Both the position numbers and the translations under genes were made by a program. A DNA stretch of 61,288 nucleotides. It comes from Phenylobacterium sp. GTDB taxonomy: Bacteria; Pseudomonadota; Alphaproteobacteria; Caulobacterales; Caulobacteraceae. Positions 27,565 through 35,244 of this stretch are shown here, in pieces; within the stretch, counting starts at the first letter, position 1; every line of letters begins with the position of its first letter. The stretch is from assembly GCF_004299445.1 (NCBI RefSeq), contig NZ_SCTC01000048.1, forward strand, positions 1-61,288, in the 5' to 3' direction. The notes under the pieces are model-generated. The model saw nothing but the letters and a program-made list of their open reading frames with translations, searched no databases and was not told the origin of the DNA.

Positions 27565-27834
27565 TCACGCGTCCAGGTGGCCGGCGCGGCCGAGATGGCG
27601 GCGCAGCACGTCGAAGAAGCGCTTGTCGGTCCGGGCCACGACGAGGCCAAGGGCGTGGGCCAGGGTCCACCAGAGCAGGCCCAGCCACCAGATCCGCAGG
27701 GCGAGGCCCAGCACGAGGGCGATGGTGCCCATCAGGATCGCGTAGTCGCGGGGCATGCCGGCGAAAAGGACCGGCTCGGACAGGCCCTGAGCGATCGGCA
27801 GCTCCCAGCCCTCGCGGTGCAGGCGTGTGTCCAT
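27565..27834 (-). CDS. trbD: TrbD conjugation protein (VirB3-like)
   Basis: An 89-residue inner-membrane protein. It begins with the polar segment RLHREGWELPIAQGLSEPVLFAGMPRDY and continues into two membrane helices (AILMGTIALVLGLALRIWWLG and LLWWTLAHALGLVVA). The ATG overlaps the trbC stop by one base (TGATG). Its size and order match VirB3-type subunits. Confidence 0.93.
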   Translation of the reverse strand: MDTRLHREGWELPIAQGLSEPVLFAGMPRDYAILMGTIALVLGLALRIWWLGLLWWTLAHALGLVVARTDKRFFDVLRRHLGRAGHLDA

Positions 27835-28154
27835 CACCCGATCTCCGCCCCGCCGGCAAAGCCGAAGAAGTCCAGGAAGAAGGTCGAGGCCGCGAAGGCG
27901 ATCGACAGGCCGAACAGGATCCCGATGCCGCGGCGCATGCCCGAGCCGCTCTCGCTCATGGCGATGCCGGCGCCGAAGATGACGACGGCGAACACCGCGG
28001 CGGCCTGGACGACCGGGCCGGTGACCGACTCCACGATCTGCTGGAGGGGCCCCTCCCAGGGCATCCCCGCGCCGCCGGCAAAGGCTGGGCCGCTCACCAC
28101 CAGGCCGCAGAGGGCCGTCGCGGCCGAGAGGCCGCGTAAGTATACCTTGCGCAT
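27834..28154 (-). CDS. trbC: TrbC pilin precursor (VirB2-like)
   Basis: A pilin precursor of 106 residues from the ATG at 28154, which is the more likely start because the signal peptide (LSAATALCGLVVSGPAFAGG) follows; an ATG 39 bases earlier is possible. Two hydrophobic helices (VVQAAAVFAVVIFGAGIAMS and GIGILFGLSIAFAASTFFLDFFG) form the mature pilin. Processing is expected by the S26 peptidase TraF encoded downstream. Unlike in most Trb operons it does not directly follow trbB; two foreign genes intervene. Confidence 0.92.
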   Translation of the reverse strand: MRKVYLRGLSAATALCGLVVSGPAFAGGAGMPWEGPLQQIVESVTGPVVQAAAVFAVVIFGAGIAMSESGSGMRRGIGILFGLSIAFAASTFFLDFFGFAGGAEIG

Positions 28155-28193
28155 CCGTGCAATCCTCGGCGCAATCTCGCGCTCTGATTGCAA

Positions 28194-28222
28194 TCAAAAC
28201 GTATCTGAATTCAGGTTGTCAA
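28194..28222 (-). promoter_or_regulatory. possible promoter upstream of trbC
   Basis: On the minus strand a perfect TTGACA (28217-28222) is followed after 17 bases by a poor -10 candidate, TTTTGA (28194-28199). The surrounding bases 28190-28330 are distinctly more AT-rich than the flanking genes. A promoter here would let trbC-trbI be transcribed separately from traG-trbB. The remainder of the gap, 28223-28495, shows no gene. Confidence 0.3.
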
Positions 28223-28495
28223 CAGGAAGATGTGCAACTTTTTCACTGCGTTACACGCAAGTTGACTGTAAGTCATCGATGACGTTTCTGCGAGTTTTGC
28301 ACGGGTTGTTGGTGACTTGCCGACGACGTGTCATTCATCGAGAGGATTGGAGTCCCTCTGGACCGCGTGCGCCAGCGCAGTCGCAAAGAGACTTCCGGCA
28401 GGGGGCGGGCCGGCAGCGCCTACAGGTCAACCGTCGGCATGCCTCGTCTATTGGTGCAGGTCGCGAGCGGGCGCGTCAGCGGCCGCCCCGTGCAG

Positions 28496-29197
28496 CTAGG
28501 CGGCTTGCGGCGCCCGTTCCTTCACGAGGTCCGGGACAAAGGCGTTCTTGGTCGCCTTGGGCCCAAGGCCGAGCCGCTCGTAGATCTCGCCGCCGATACC
28601 GGGCACGATTTCGCCCGCGTCGGTGCGCACCGTATCGACCTCGAAGGTCCAGTACTCGAAGCGCTCCGCGAGCTCCTTCGAGAAACCCTTCTCGAGACGC
28701 GCATCTGCGCCATCCAACATGACGGGCGCGGCCACGTGGACGCGGCGGGGGCTCACCTCGTCGAACAGGTACTCGAGGTTGCTGCGAACCACGCACGCGC
28801 CGGAGATGACGGACTTCAGGATCACCAGGTGATCGATCCGTTCCGGCGCGGGCTCGCGGTATTGCTGAACGACCGGGGCCATGTCCGCCCAGTCGAGGTC
28901 GAAGGCGTCCCCGCGCTCGTTCCAGAAGCAGGCGACCGAGACCTTCACGCCAGCGTCCTCGAGGCTCTTCACCGCGCCGCGTCCCAGGAAGTCGGCGTCC
29001 TCCACCGTCATGCCCAGGCAGACGACGTCGCCCCTGCGGATCTCGGATCGCGCCATGGCCGCGCCCAGATAGCTGCCCAGCTGCTGCATCGCTGCGCGGT
29101 AGTCGCGCACGGACGTGGACTTGCTCTGGACAACCGTCAGGGTTTCGCGGGCGGCGTTCAGTAGGGTCGCGTCGATCAACGACGTCCGCAACGTCAT
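28496..29197 (-). CDS. phosphoribosyltransferase-like protein, trbB-trbC cargo
   Basis: A 233-residue protein that I do not recognise with certainty. Its middle reads HLVILKSVISGACVVRSNLEYLF followed by RVHVAAPVMLDGADARLEKGF, which resembles a type I phosphoribosyltransferase in layout (hydrophobic strand, glycine-containing loop, helix, second strand). The loop lacks the usual acidic pair, so PRPP binding is doubtful. The N-terminal half contains RRGDVVCLGMTVEDADFLGRGAV. It overlaps the nuclease-like gene by four bases, so the two are translated together. No role in conjugation is known for such a protein. Confidence 0.6.
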   Translation of the reverse strand: MTLRTSLIDATLLNAARETLTVVQSKSTSVRDYRAAMQQLGSYLGAAMARSEIRRGDVVCLGMTVEDADFLGRGAVKSLEDAGVKVSVACFWNERGDAFDLDWADMAPVVQQYREPAPERIDHLVILKSVISGACVVRSNLEYLFDEVSPRRVHVAAPVMLDGADARLEKGFSKELAERFEYWTFEVDTVRTDAGEIVPGIGGEIYERLGLGPKATKNAFVPDLVKERAPQAA

Positions 29198-30078
29198 GAA
29201 ACCCCTCGCAAGGCGACGACCACCTCGTAGACGTCGGCGGGCCGACGCTCGACGACATAGCGCTCGAATGCGGCGGATTCGGGCGAGCCGCCACGAAAGG
29301 CGGAGTAGCCGGAGAGTCCACCGAATCGATAGTAAAGGTGCTTGTTCCGAATCTTGATGTCCATCCCGAGCGCGGCCAGATGCTCGGCGACCTCCGCCGG
29401 CAGCTCATACTCCGGCCCGAGCACGGCGACCACGGGCCCGGGCGCCTCGGCCGCGTGCACGGCGAAGGCCGCCAGGCTCGGATCGCCGGTCCAGCTCACC
29501 CAGGCCGCGAGGATGGCCTTGAAGACCTGGCGCCGCACGCTCGGCCGGGGCAGTTGGATCGAGATGCTGTCGATTGCCGCGACCAGCGCCGGGTTGGCGG
29601 CCAGCAGGCTGTCGAGCTCCGCGTCGAACGCGAACCGCACCACCTCGACATCGAGGTCGTCGGGTCGCGCGGCGACGAGCGCGTCGCGCAGGTCCGCGCG
29701 CGCCACCACGAGCTCGTAGGCGGCCGCCACCCCGGCCGCCGCGTCGAGCGCCGCCTGCAGCCGGAAATCGTCGGCCAGCGGATGGTCGCCGCCGGTCCAG
29801 CTGGCGGCGCCGCTCTTCAGCTGGCTCAGGCGGCGGCCGGTCGGCCGGTCGATGATCAGGTCGTCGATGAAGCAAAGCTGCTGGGCGTAGATGGATGTCG
29901 TCGCGCCGTCGTCCCCGACCGCCAGCGCGTCCGCGAGCGTCTCGGTGAGCCGGGCCGCGGCGTAGTAGGTCTCGAAGGTTGCGCCATTGGCGTTGTTCCG
30001 CCCGCCGCGGTGCTTGTTCCGGGCGTAGGCGGCCGCGTCCGGGCCGCACGTTCGTTCGATGAGTTGGGAATCGTACAT
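29194..30078 (-). CDS. putative PD-(D/E)xK nuclease-like protein, trbB-trbC cargo
   Basis: A 294-residue protein. The N-terminus reads RNKHRGGRNNANGATFETYYAA, then FIDDLIIDRPTGRRLSQLKSG with Asp72-Asp73 and Gln86-Leu-Lys88. An acidic pair followed by Q-x-K is the core of PD-(D/E)xK nucleases such as the DUF4297/Cap4 N-terminal domain. The rest is helical, with an unknown C-terminal domain (PGPVVAVLGPEYELPAEVAEHLAALG). I preferred the ATG at 30078 with GAGG nine bases upstream. It is a plausible effector of a two-gene system; function is inferred, not shown. Confidence 0.6.
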   Translation of the reverse strand: MYDSQLIERTCGPDAAAYARNKHRGGRNNANGATFETYYAAARLTETLADALAVGDDGATTSIYAQQLCFIDDLIIDRPTGRRLSQLKSGAASWTGGDHPLADDFRLQAALDAAAGVAAAYELVVARADLRDALVAARPDDLDVEVVRFAFDAELDSLLAANPALVAAIDSISIQLPRPSVRRQVFKAILAAWVSWTGDPSLAAFAVHAAEAPGPVVAVLGPEYELPAEVAEHLAALGMDIKIRNKHLYYRFGGLSGYSAFRGGSPESAAFERYVVERRPADVYEVVVALRGVS

Positions 30079-30186
30079 GGCGGATGGCCTCACCATAGGG
30101 CGCCGGCCCGGGCGTCCAAACCTGCCGCCGATCCTCGCGGCGGACCGGGCGCACCCGCCTTGGGGTCGCGACCATGGGGATTGCCC

Positions 30187-31143
30187 CTAGTCGCCTGCGC
30201 GAAATCGATAGCCTCCGTCCGGATCGATCCCATCCAGGACCAGAATGGGTTCGACGGTGCGCCCGTCGGGACGCCGCGCGATGTGGACGATGAGGTCGAT
30301 GGCCTGGGCGATCACGCGGGCCGGGTTCTGCGCCATGACCTCGCCCAGCAGATCCTCCAGCCGCAGGAGCGATTCCCGCGCGGAGTTGGCGTGGATCGTG
30401 GAGACACCTCCCGGATGGCCGGTGTTCCAGGCCTTCAGCGCCTCCAGCGCCGCGGCGCCGTCGCGCATCTCGCCCACGACGATGCGGTCGGGACGCATCC
30501 GCAGAGCGTCGCGCACCAGATCCGCGACGGTGATGGGACGCGGATGGCGGCGCGTCAGGACGGCCACGAAGTCCCAGGCCGCGCACTTCAGCTCCGGTGT
30601 GTCCTCGATCAGGAAGACCCGGTCGTTCGCGAAGGGCGGCTCGGCCAGGATGGCGTTCGCCAGGGTCGTCTTCCCAGACCCCGTACCCCCCGAGATCAGG
30701 ATGTTCCGCCGGCCCTCGATGGCCGCGCGCAAGGTGTCGGCCTGGCCGCAGCCCAGCACGCCGGAGGCGACATAGTCGTCGAGGCCCCAGATGACGGCCG
30801 GCCGCTTGCGGATGGAGAACGCCGGCTGCGCGCAGACCGGCGGCAGGAAGCCCTGGAAGCGCTCGCCGCTCGGCAGCACGCCGGAGAGACGGGGATCGTC
30901 GCGGGTGATCGGCTCCCCCACATAATCAGCGACGAGGCGGATCACCCGCTCGCGCGACGGCGCGGGCAAGACCGCGCCGCTGTCCGTCCGGCCGGACCCC
31001 AGCCGGTCGACCACCAGGCGTCCGTCCGGATTGGCCAGGACCTCGACCACGCGCGGCTCGGCCAGCGCTGCGAGGATCGCCGGGCCGAGGGCGTGGTCGA
31101 GCGCCTCGCGCTTGCGCGCCAGCGCCACCGCCTCGGCGTTCAT
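30187..31143 (-). CDS. trbB: TrbB conjugation ATPase (VirB11-like)
   Basis: A 318-residue hexameric secretion ATPase. Walker A is SGGTGSGKTTLANAIL near residue 150. The Asp box, Walker B and His box are seen in RVFLIEDTPELK, RPDRIVVGEMRDGAAALEAL and NTGHPGGVSTIHANSA. It overlaps the CopG-like gene by four bases. The next conjugation gene, trbC, lies about 2 kb away because two cargo genes intervene. Confidence 0.95.
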   Translation of the reverse strand: MNAEAVALARKREALDHALGPAILAALAEPRVVEVLANPDGRLVVDRLGSGRTDSGAVLPAPSRERVIRLVADYVGEPITRDDPRLSGVLPSGERFQGFLPPVCAQPAFSIRKRPAVIWGLDDYVASGVLGCGQADTLRAAIEGRRNILISGGTGSGKTTLANAILAEPPFANDRVFLIEDTPELKCAAWDFVAVLTRRHPRPITVADLVRDALRMRPDRIVVGEMRDGAAALEALKAWNTGHPGGVSTIHANSARESLLRLEDLLGEVMAQNPARVIAQAIDLIVHIARRPDGRTVEPILVLDGIDPDGGYRFRAGD

Positions 31144-31586
31144 TCCGCAGCCGCCGCGAAGCTGCGCGCCTCCAGCGCCGCCTCGCCGTCGGGGCGCCGG
31201 CCGGCGACGATCCGCGCGGCGGCGGCGTCCAGGAGCGTCTCGATGCGCGCCTCCACGGCCGCCCGGACGAGGGGATCGTGGTCTCCCGGGGCGTCCGGCA
31301 ACCGCGTGAAGAAGGCGCGCGCGAACTCCACGAGGAGTTCCTGGACGATCGTCATGTCGCGGGCGTTGGAGCGCATGTGGTCGCGCAGCGCCCGCTCCAG
31401 GGCCAGCAGGCGGTCGTCGGGGTCGGCGCCCGGCCGGCGCTGCAGGCCGCGGGCGATGGCGCTCTCCGCGGCCCGGCTCAGGGTCTGCCGGTTGGCGCGG
31501 GCCTCCCGCCGCAGGGCGAGCTCCGTCTTCGGGTTCTCGAAATAGACCTGGACGCGCGGCGTCGGCCGCTCAGCCGCTCTTGCCAT
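31140..31586 (-). CDS. CopG-like ribbon-helix-helix protein
   Basis: A 148-residue protein with an N-terminal RVQVYFENPKTELALRREARANRQTLSRAAESAI segment that fits a ribbon-helix-helix DNA-binding fold; the rest is helical. Genes of this kind commonly sit between traG and trbB in Trb elements and may regulate the operon or act at the transfer origin. The ATG at 31586 lies within the end of traG (17-base overlap), and the end overlaps trbB. Confidence 0.78.
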   Translation of the reverse strand: MARAAERPTPRVQVYFENPKTELALRREARANRQTLSRAAESAIARGLQRRPGADPDDRLLALERALRDHMRSNARDMTIVQELLVEFARAFFTRLPDAPGDHDPLVRAAVEARIETLLDAAAARIVAGRRPDGEAALEARSFAAAAE

Positions 31587-33459
31587 GACGATGCTCCTGC
31601 AACTGGTCGAGGACGGCCTCCTGCGCCGCGAATTCCTCGGCGACCCGCCCGTAGATCTGCGCCGCCTTGGCCGCGGCCTTCTTCTCGTCGATCGCGCCAG
31701 CGACCTCCTTGAACAGGGGGAGGCTCGCGGTCCGGTCCTCGCCCAGGGCGCGGACCCCGGCCCAGGGGTGGGCGGGACAACCCGGCGTATCGAGCACGGC
31801 TCCGTCCGGGGCGGGGATTGCGGCGCGTTCGCGGAAGGGCGAGCGCTGGTCGTAGCGCACCTTGCGGCAGCGGAAGGGCCGGTGACCGGCGACGAAGACG
31901 AGCTGCTCGTCATCGGGCAGGGCGCGGATCTCCCCGGGTTCGAGAAGCGGCCGTTCGATCTCGGAGCGGGAGACCGAGCCGTGGCCGCTCGCGAACGCCG
32001 CGGGATGGCTGCGGGTCGTCCGCGTCTCGCCGATCGTCCCGGTCAGGCGGGAGACCTTCTCCTGGGTGAGGGGATCCAGGGCCGCGAAGGCGGTGAAGAC
32101 ATGGCAGTTGTCGAGGATCGTGTTGTTGACGCCATAGGTCTCGACGATGTCGTTCAGGCTCTGGGCGACGAACATCGTCTTGAGCCCATAGCCGCTCATC
32201 AGCCGAAGGCTCTTCTCGAAGAACTCGACGCGCCCCAGGAGCGGGAACTCATCCATGGCCATGAGCAGCTTGTGCCGCTTGGGCCGGCCGGCGGCGTCGG
32301 AAGTCTCGTGGGCCGTCAGCGACTGCGCCGCGGCGTAGAACAAGAGGCGCACGAGCGGCTTCAACGCCGAGGCGTCGGCGGGCGCCACCTGGACGTAGAG
32401 GCTCATCGGCGCGTCGGCGCACATCAGGTCGCCGACCGCGAAGTCGGAGACGGACAAGGCGCGCTCGACGTCCTCGCCGGCCAGCCACTTCAGGTAGGAC
32501 CGCGCCGTCCCCTGGACGGAGGTCCGGAAGCGGTCGTGCATCGCCGCGTAGCCTTTGACGGCGGTCCGGATGAAAGGGTGGGTCTCGGGCTCGCCGTCGG
32601 GGCCGGGCCGATGCAGCGTCCGCAGCATGACGTCAGCCGCATCGTCGAGATCGGCCAGCAGTTCGCGCACCTTGAGCAGGGTCTTGGCCTCGTCCTCGGC
32701 GGCATAGAGGACGTGCAGGATCACCGCTTCGAGGATCTCGGACGCCGACTTGTCCCAGATCGCCTCCTCGTCCCGCACGCCCCCGGGGTCCGACAGGATC
32801 GCCACCAGGCGCTGGACCTGCGCCAGCTCGCCCGCGCCGGGGCGGATCTCGGCCAGCGGGTTCCAGCGCACGGAAGCGGGATCGCGCGGGTTGAAGCGGA
32901 GCGCGTGCGAGAACGTCGCGCGCCACCCGGCGGTGACCCGCCACAGCTCGCCCTTTGGGTCGTGGATCATGGCGCTCTCGGTCCAGCAGAGCAGGCTGGG
33001 CACGACGTGACCGCGGCCCTTGCCGGAGCGCGTGCCGCCGGTCACCAGCGTGGGCAGCAGGTCCGCCGTCACCAGGAGGCGTCCGCCGAGGTCCCCGAGG
33101 ACGCATCCTGTGCGCGCGGTGAGGCCTGCTCGGCGCGCCTCGTCATGAGCGCCCCACCCCCGCGCACGGCGCCGTCCCGCCGTGGGCTCGAGGAGCATGC
33201 AGGCGCCGAGGCCCAGGACGAAGCCGAGCATCATGAGCCCGCCCGCGCCCGCGAACACCCTGGGACCTTCGCTGAGGAACTCGGCGCGCCAGTGGAGCAC
33301 CGACCACGGCGCGTAGAGCCTGGCGTGATCTGCGAGCGGGAGGCCATCGCCGAGCGGCGACGCGTAGCGAAACGACCAGGCGACATACTGGGTCGCGGCC
33401 TGCAGCCCCGAAAGGGCGCCAAGGGCCACGGCCGTGAGACGACTGACAAGGCCACTCAT
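31570..33459 (-). CDS. traG: TraG coupling protein (VirD4-like)
   Basis: A 629-residue inner-membrane ATPase that delivers the relaxosome to the channel. Two N-terminal helices are followed by Walker A GGTRSGKG near residue 139 and Walker B LLMAMDEFPLLGRVEF near 400; the LRLMSGYGLKTMFVAQSLNDI motif is typical. The ATG at 33459 was chosen because the longer frame needs a TTG start inside the operator region. The double-palindrome operator lies 86 bases upstream, suggesting control of the whole traG-trb run. Confidence 0.94.
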   Translation of the reverse strand: MSGLVSRLTAVALGALSGLQAATQYVAWSFRYASPLGDGLPLADHARLYAPWSVLHWRAEFLSEGPRVFAGAGGLMMLGFVLGLGACMLLEPTAGRRRARGWGAHDEARRAGLTARTGCVLGDLGGRLLVTADLLPTLVTGGTRSGKGRGHVVPSLLCWTESAMIHDPKGELWRVTAGWRATFSHALRFNPRDPASVRWNPLAEIRPGAGELAQVQRLVAILSDPGGVRDEEAIWDKSASEILEAVILHVLYAAEDEAKTLLKVRELLADLDDAADVMLRTLHRPGPDGEPETHPFIRTAVKGYAAMHDRFRTSVQGTARSYLKWLAGEDVERALSVSDFAVGDLMCADAPMSLYVQVAPADASALKPLVRLLFYAAAQSLTAHETSDAAGRPKRHKLLMAMDEFPLLGRVEFFEKSLRLMSGYGLKTMFVAQSLNDIVETYGVNNTILDNCHVFTAFAALDPLTQEKVSRLTGTIGETRTTRSHPAAFASGHGSVSRSEIERPLLEPGEIRALPDDEQLVFVAGHRPFRCRKVRYDQRSPFRERAAIPAPDGAVLDTPGCPAHPWAGVRALGEDRTASLPLFKEVAGAIDEKKAAAKAAQIYGRVAEEFAAQEAVLDQLQEHRHGKSG

Positions 33460-33544
33460 CTTTGGAATTGCACCGACGCTTCCACTGGCGTCAGAACGAT
33501 GATCGGTGCGATATCGTTCCAACTCTTTGTTTTTATTTATGTTT

Positions 33545-33585
33545 TCCGACGTTGATTGTCGGATGGACCGACAAAAGGTGTCGGT
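33545..33585. promoter_or_regulatory. double-palindrome operator upstream of traG
   Basis: Two perfect inverted repeats lie in tandem: TCCGAC-N7-GTCGGA (33545-33563) and ACCGAC-N7-GTCGGT (33567-33585), separated by three bases and with centres 22 bases apart, two turns of the helix. The same arrangement recurs at 34273-34313. It lies between traG and the XRE-type gene, so it is probably the operator of that regulator. Confidence 0.65.
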
Positions 33586-33599
33586 CTCGGGACGGACGA

Positions 33600-34082
33600 T
33601 CAGTCCTCCGCCTTCGGATCGCCGGGGTCGCCTGGATCGCCGAGCCAGCGGCTCGCGGCCTTGCGGCTGCGGTCCAGCTCTGCGCTCAGCATGGTGAAGG
33701 CCACCCTCAGCGCCTCCACGATCGGTGCGGCCTGGAGGTTGGCGAGGTCGGCGCCCTCTTGGAGGAAGAGCTCGCGGGCGTGAGCGACGCAGAGGAGCAA
33801 AAGCTTGCTGTCGATGCAGGCGATGGCGAAGTCTGGCGCGCCCATCTTCACGCTGGCCCAGTTGGCGTAGGGATCGCTGTCGGTGGCGCGGGCGAAGGCG
33901 AAGATCCTGTCGACCTTGAGGAAGCCCTCGCCGGCCTCGAACCGCTCGTAGGTGCGCTTGTTCAGCGCCATGCGGTCGGCCACCTGTTGGACGGTCAGCC
34001 TGCGGTGGTTCCGGATCGACTTCAGGACGCAGGACAGGCCCTCGTCGCGCTCACGCGGCCTTCTCGAACTCGAACGCGACAT
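33600..34082 (-). CDS. XRE-like regulator of the transfer operon
   Basis: A 160-residue protein with a helix-turn-helix near residues 18-55 (VLKSIRNHRRLTVQQVADRMALNKRTYERFEAGEGFL). The remaining 100 residues are helical, with a region containing GAPDFAIACIDSKLLLLCVAHARELFLQ that probably mediates oligomerisation. An ATG 12 bases upstream is an equally possible start. The gene lies between two copies of a 41-bp operator, one in front of traG and one in front of itself, which fits a repressor controlling transfer and its own synthesis. The C-terminal repeat GDPGDPGDPK is unusual. Confidence 0.78.
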   Translation of the reverse strand: MSRSSSRRPRERDEGLSCVLKSIRNHRRLTVQQVADRMALNKRTYERFEAGEGFLKVDRIFAFARATDSDPYANWASVKMGAPDFAIACIDSKLLLLCVAHARELFLQEGADLANLQAAPIVEALRVAFTMLSAELDRSRKAASRWLGDPGDPGDPKAED

Positions 34083-34272
34083 CGCCCGAACCACACCAAC
34101 AACCTTACATTTCGGCGCATCCTCAGAGCAGCCCTAGGTCGTCGTCAATCCGTCAAAGGCGATCCATGCACAGGTCGGGAAGGCACTGGCCCGCAATCTG
34201 TACGCCATTCCGCGCCTGAACCAAGTTTAGTTGTGATACTTCTTGTTGTTTCATGATTAACTTGCCGTCTGA

Positions 34273-34313
34273 TCCGACGCGTCTTGTCGGAATGTCCGAC
34301 GATTATTGTCGTG
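34273..34313. promoter_or_regulatory. second double-palindrome operator
   Basis: TCCGAC-N7-GTCGGA (34273-34291) is followed after three bases by TCCGAC-N7-GTCGTG (34295-34313), the last half-site being imperfect. Spacing and layout are identical to the operator at 33545. It lies between the XRE-type gene on the minus strand and the GntR gene on the plus strand and could control either. The rest of the roughly 300-base gap, including AT-rich 34206-34265, shows no gene. Confidence 0.65.
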
Positions 34314-34392
34314 TTATCAATCATCGTCGTCGTGACATCTCGACATGATCCGGATTTTGGCTTCAGTCTGCGGCCTTGTTCCGGAGTACCCC

Positions 34393-35040
34393 ATGACGAG
34401 GAAGCGCGCAGATTCATTCAAGATCGCTCTCGACACGCTGAGGGAAGAACTGCGGGCAGGCGTCCACAGTGCGGGCTCCAGGCTCACGGCCAACGACATC
34501 GCCGAACGTTTGAGCCTCAGCCAGACCCCCGTGCGCGAAGCGCTCTCCCGGCTGGCCGGAGAAGGTCTGCTGCTGGATCGTCGCGGGCAGGGCTTCTTCG
34601 TTCAAAGCCTTGCCGAACAGGATCTCATCGCGCTCTTCCGCCTCGAGCTGGAATTGCTGCTGATCGCCTGCGAAGACGAGCGATCTTCGCTGCCGCCTCT
34701 CGACCTCGACCGGCTCGTCCCCACGGCCCCGGAGACACCGCCGGACGCGGCCTTCGTGCCTGCCAGTGAGCGGCTGTTCCGGGTCTTCGCGTCGGCTTCA
34801 AGCCCGCCGTTGGCGCGGCATCTTGGTCGATTGCAGGATCAGCTCGCGCCGCTGCGCGCCGCCGAGCCCCGCGTCCTGCACGGCCTGCCGGCGGAGTTCG
34901 GTCAGCTCCTGAACGTCATGTCGAGCGGCGCGACGGAGACGGTCCGCAGTGCGCTCAACGCCTTCTTCGCCCGCCGAATCGGCGTCGCGGCGGCCCTGAT
35001 CAGGGCGCTGGACGCGGCCGACACTATAGAGTCGATATAG
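34393..35040 (+). CDS. GntR-family regulator of the lasso peptide cluster
   Basis: A 215-residue regulator of the FadR-like branch. The winged helix spans residues 8-70 (LRAGVHSAGSRLTANDIAERLSLSQTPVREALSRLAGEGLLLDRRGQGFFV) and the helical effector domain follows. The ATG at 34393 follows GGAG; an upstream in-frame extension is featureless. Its gene ends 73 bases before the lasso precursor, and an inverted repeat overlaps its stop codon, suggesting it controls precursor expression. The signal it binds is unknown. Confidence 0.88.
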   Translation: MTRKRADSFKIALDTLREELRAGVHSAGSRLTANDIAERLSLSQTPVREALSRLAGEGLLLDRRGQGFFVQSLAEQDLIALFRLELELLLIACEDERSSLPPLDLDRLVPTAPETPPDAAFVPASERLFRVFASASSPPLARHLGRLQDQLAPLRAAEPRVLHGLPAEFGQLLNVMSSGATETVRSALNAFFARRIGVAAALIRALDAADTIESI

Positions 35041-35041
35041 T
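35023..35041. promoter_or_regulatory. inverted repeat upstream of the lasso precursor
   Basis: ACTATA-N7-TATAGT is a perfect inverted repeat that overlaps the GntR stop codon and sits 73 bases before the precursor start. It is AT-rich in a GC-rich setting, and TATAGT could also serve as a -10 element. It is a candidate binding site for the GntR protein. Confidence 0.45.
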
Positions 35042-35113
35042 TTGAATATAGCACAACCGGGGCGCGAACTGCTTCTGCCGCAAACGCGGCATTCACTGAA
35101 GCAGGAGACTACA

Positions 35114-35236
35114 ATGTCCAAGCATCTGTCGATCCCGACGAGCCGTCTCATCTGCCTGGGCGGCGCCAAGCTCGCCACGAAGGCCGGCTACTTCGGCGAC
35201 GCCGAAGGCCAGCCCGACGACGGCCTGCCGGAATAA
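35114..35236 (+). CDS. lasso peptide precursor
   Basis: A 40-residue precursor. The leader carries RLICLGGAKLATK, matching the proteobacterial leader pattern (L-I-x-L-G-x-A-x-x-x-T-x) in which a threonine stands two before the cut. This predicts the core AGYFGDAEGQPDDGLPE, 17 residues, with an isopeptide bond between Ala1 and Glu8 giving an eight-residue ring. Cutting one residue later would give Gly1 and a seven-residue ring. The core has five acidic and no basic residues. AGGAGA stands before the ATG, the strongest ribosome site in the cluster. B2 and cyclase genes follow directly. Confidence 0.9.
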   Translation: MSKHLSIPTSRLICLGGAKLATKAGYFGDAEGQPDDGLPE

Positions 35237-35244
35237 GGCCTGCG

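Noticed and set aside
24942..28139. A 1065-codon open frame on the plus strand opposite trbE and its neighbours
   Set aside because: It is Arg/Gly/Gln-rich with no domain pattern and lies wholly antisense to well-supported trb genes; high GC content creates long antisense frames.
33600..34082. The GDPGDPGDPK tail as a tandem repeat expansion of interest
   Set aside because: Only three short units, in a protein tail where low complexity is common.
35042..35113. An in-frame 24-codon extension upstream of the lasso precursor
   Set aside because: It lacks the strong AGGAGA ribosome site that precedes the internal ATG and would add a non-leader-like segment overlapping the presumed promoter.
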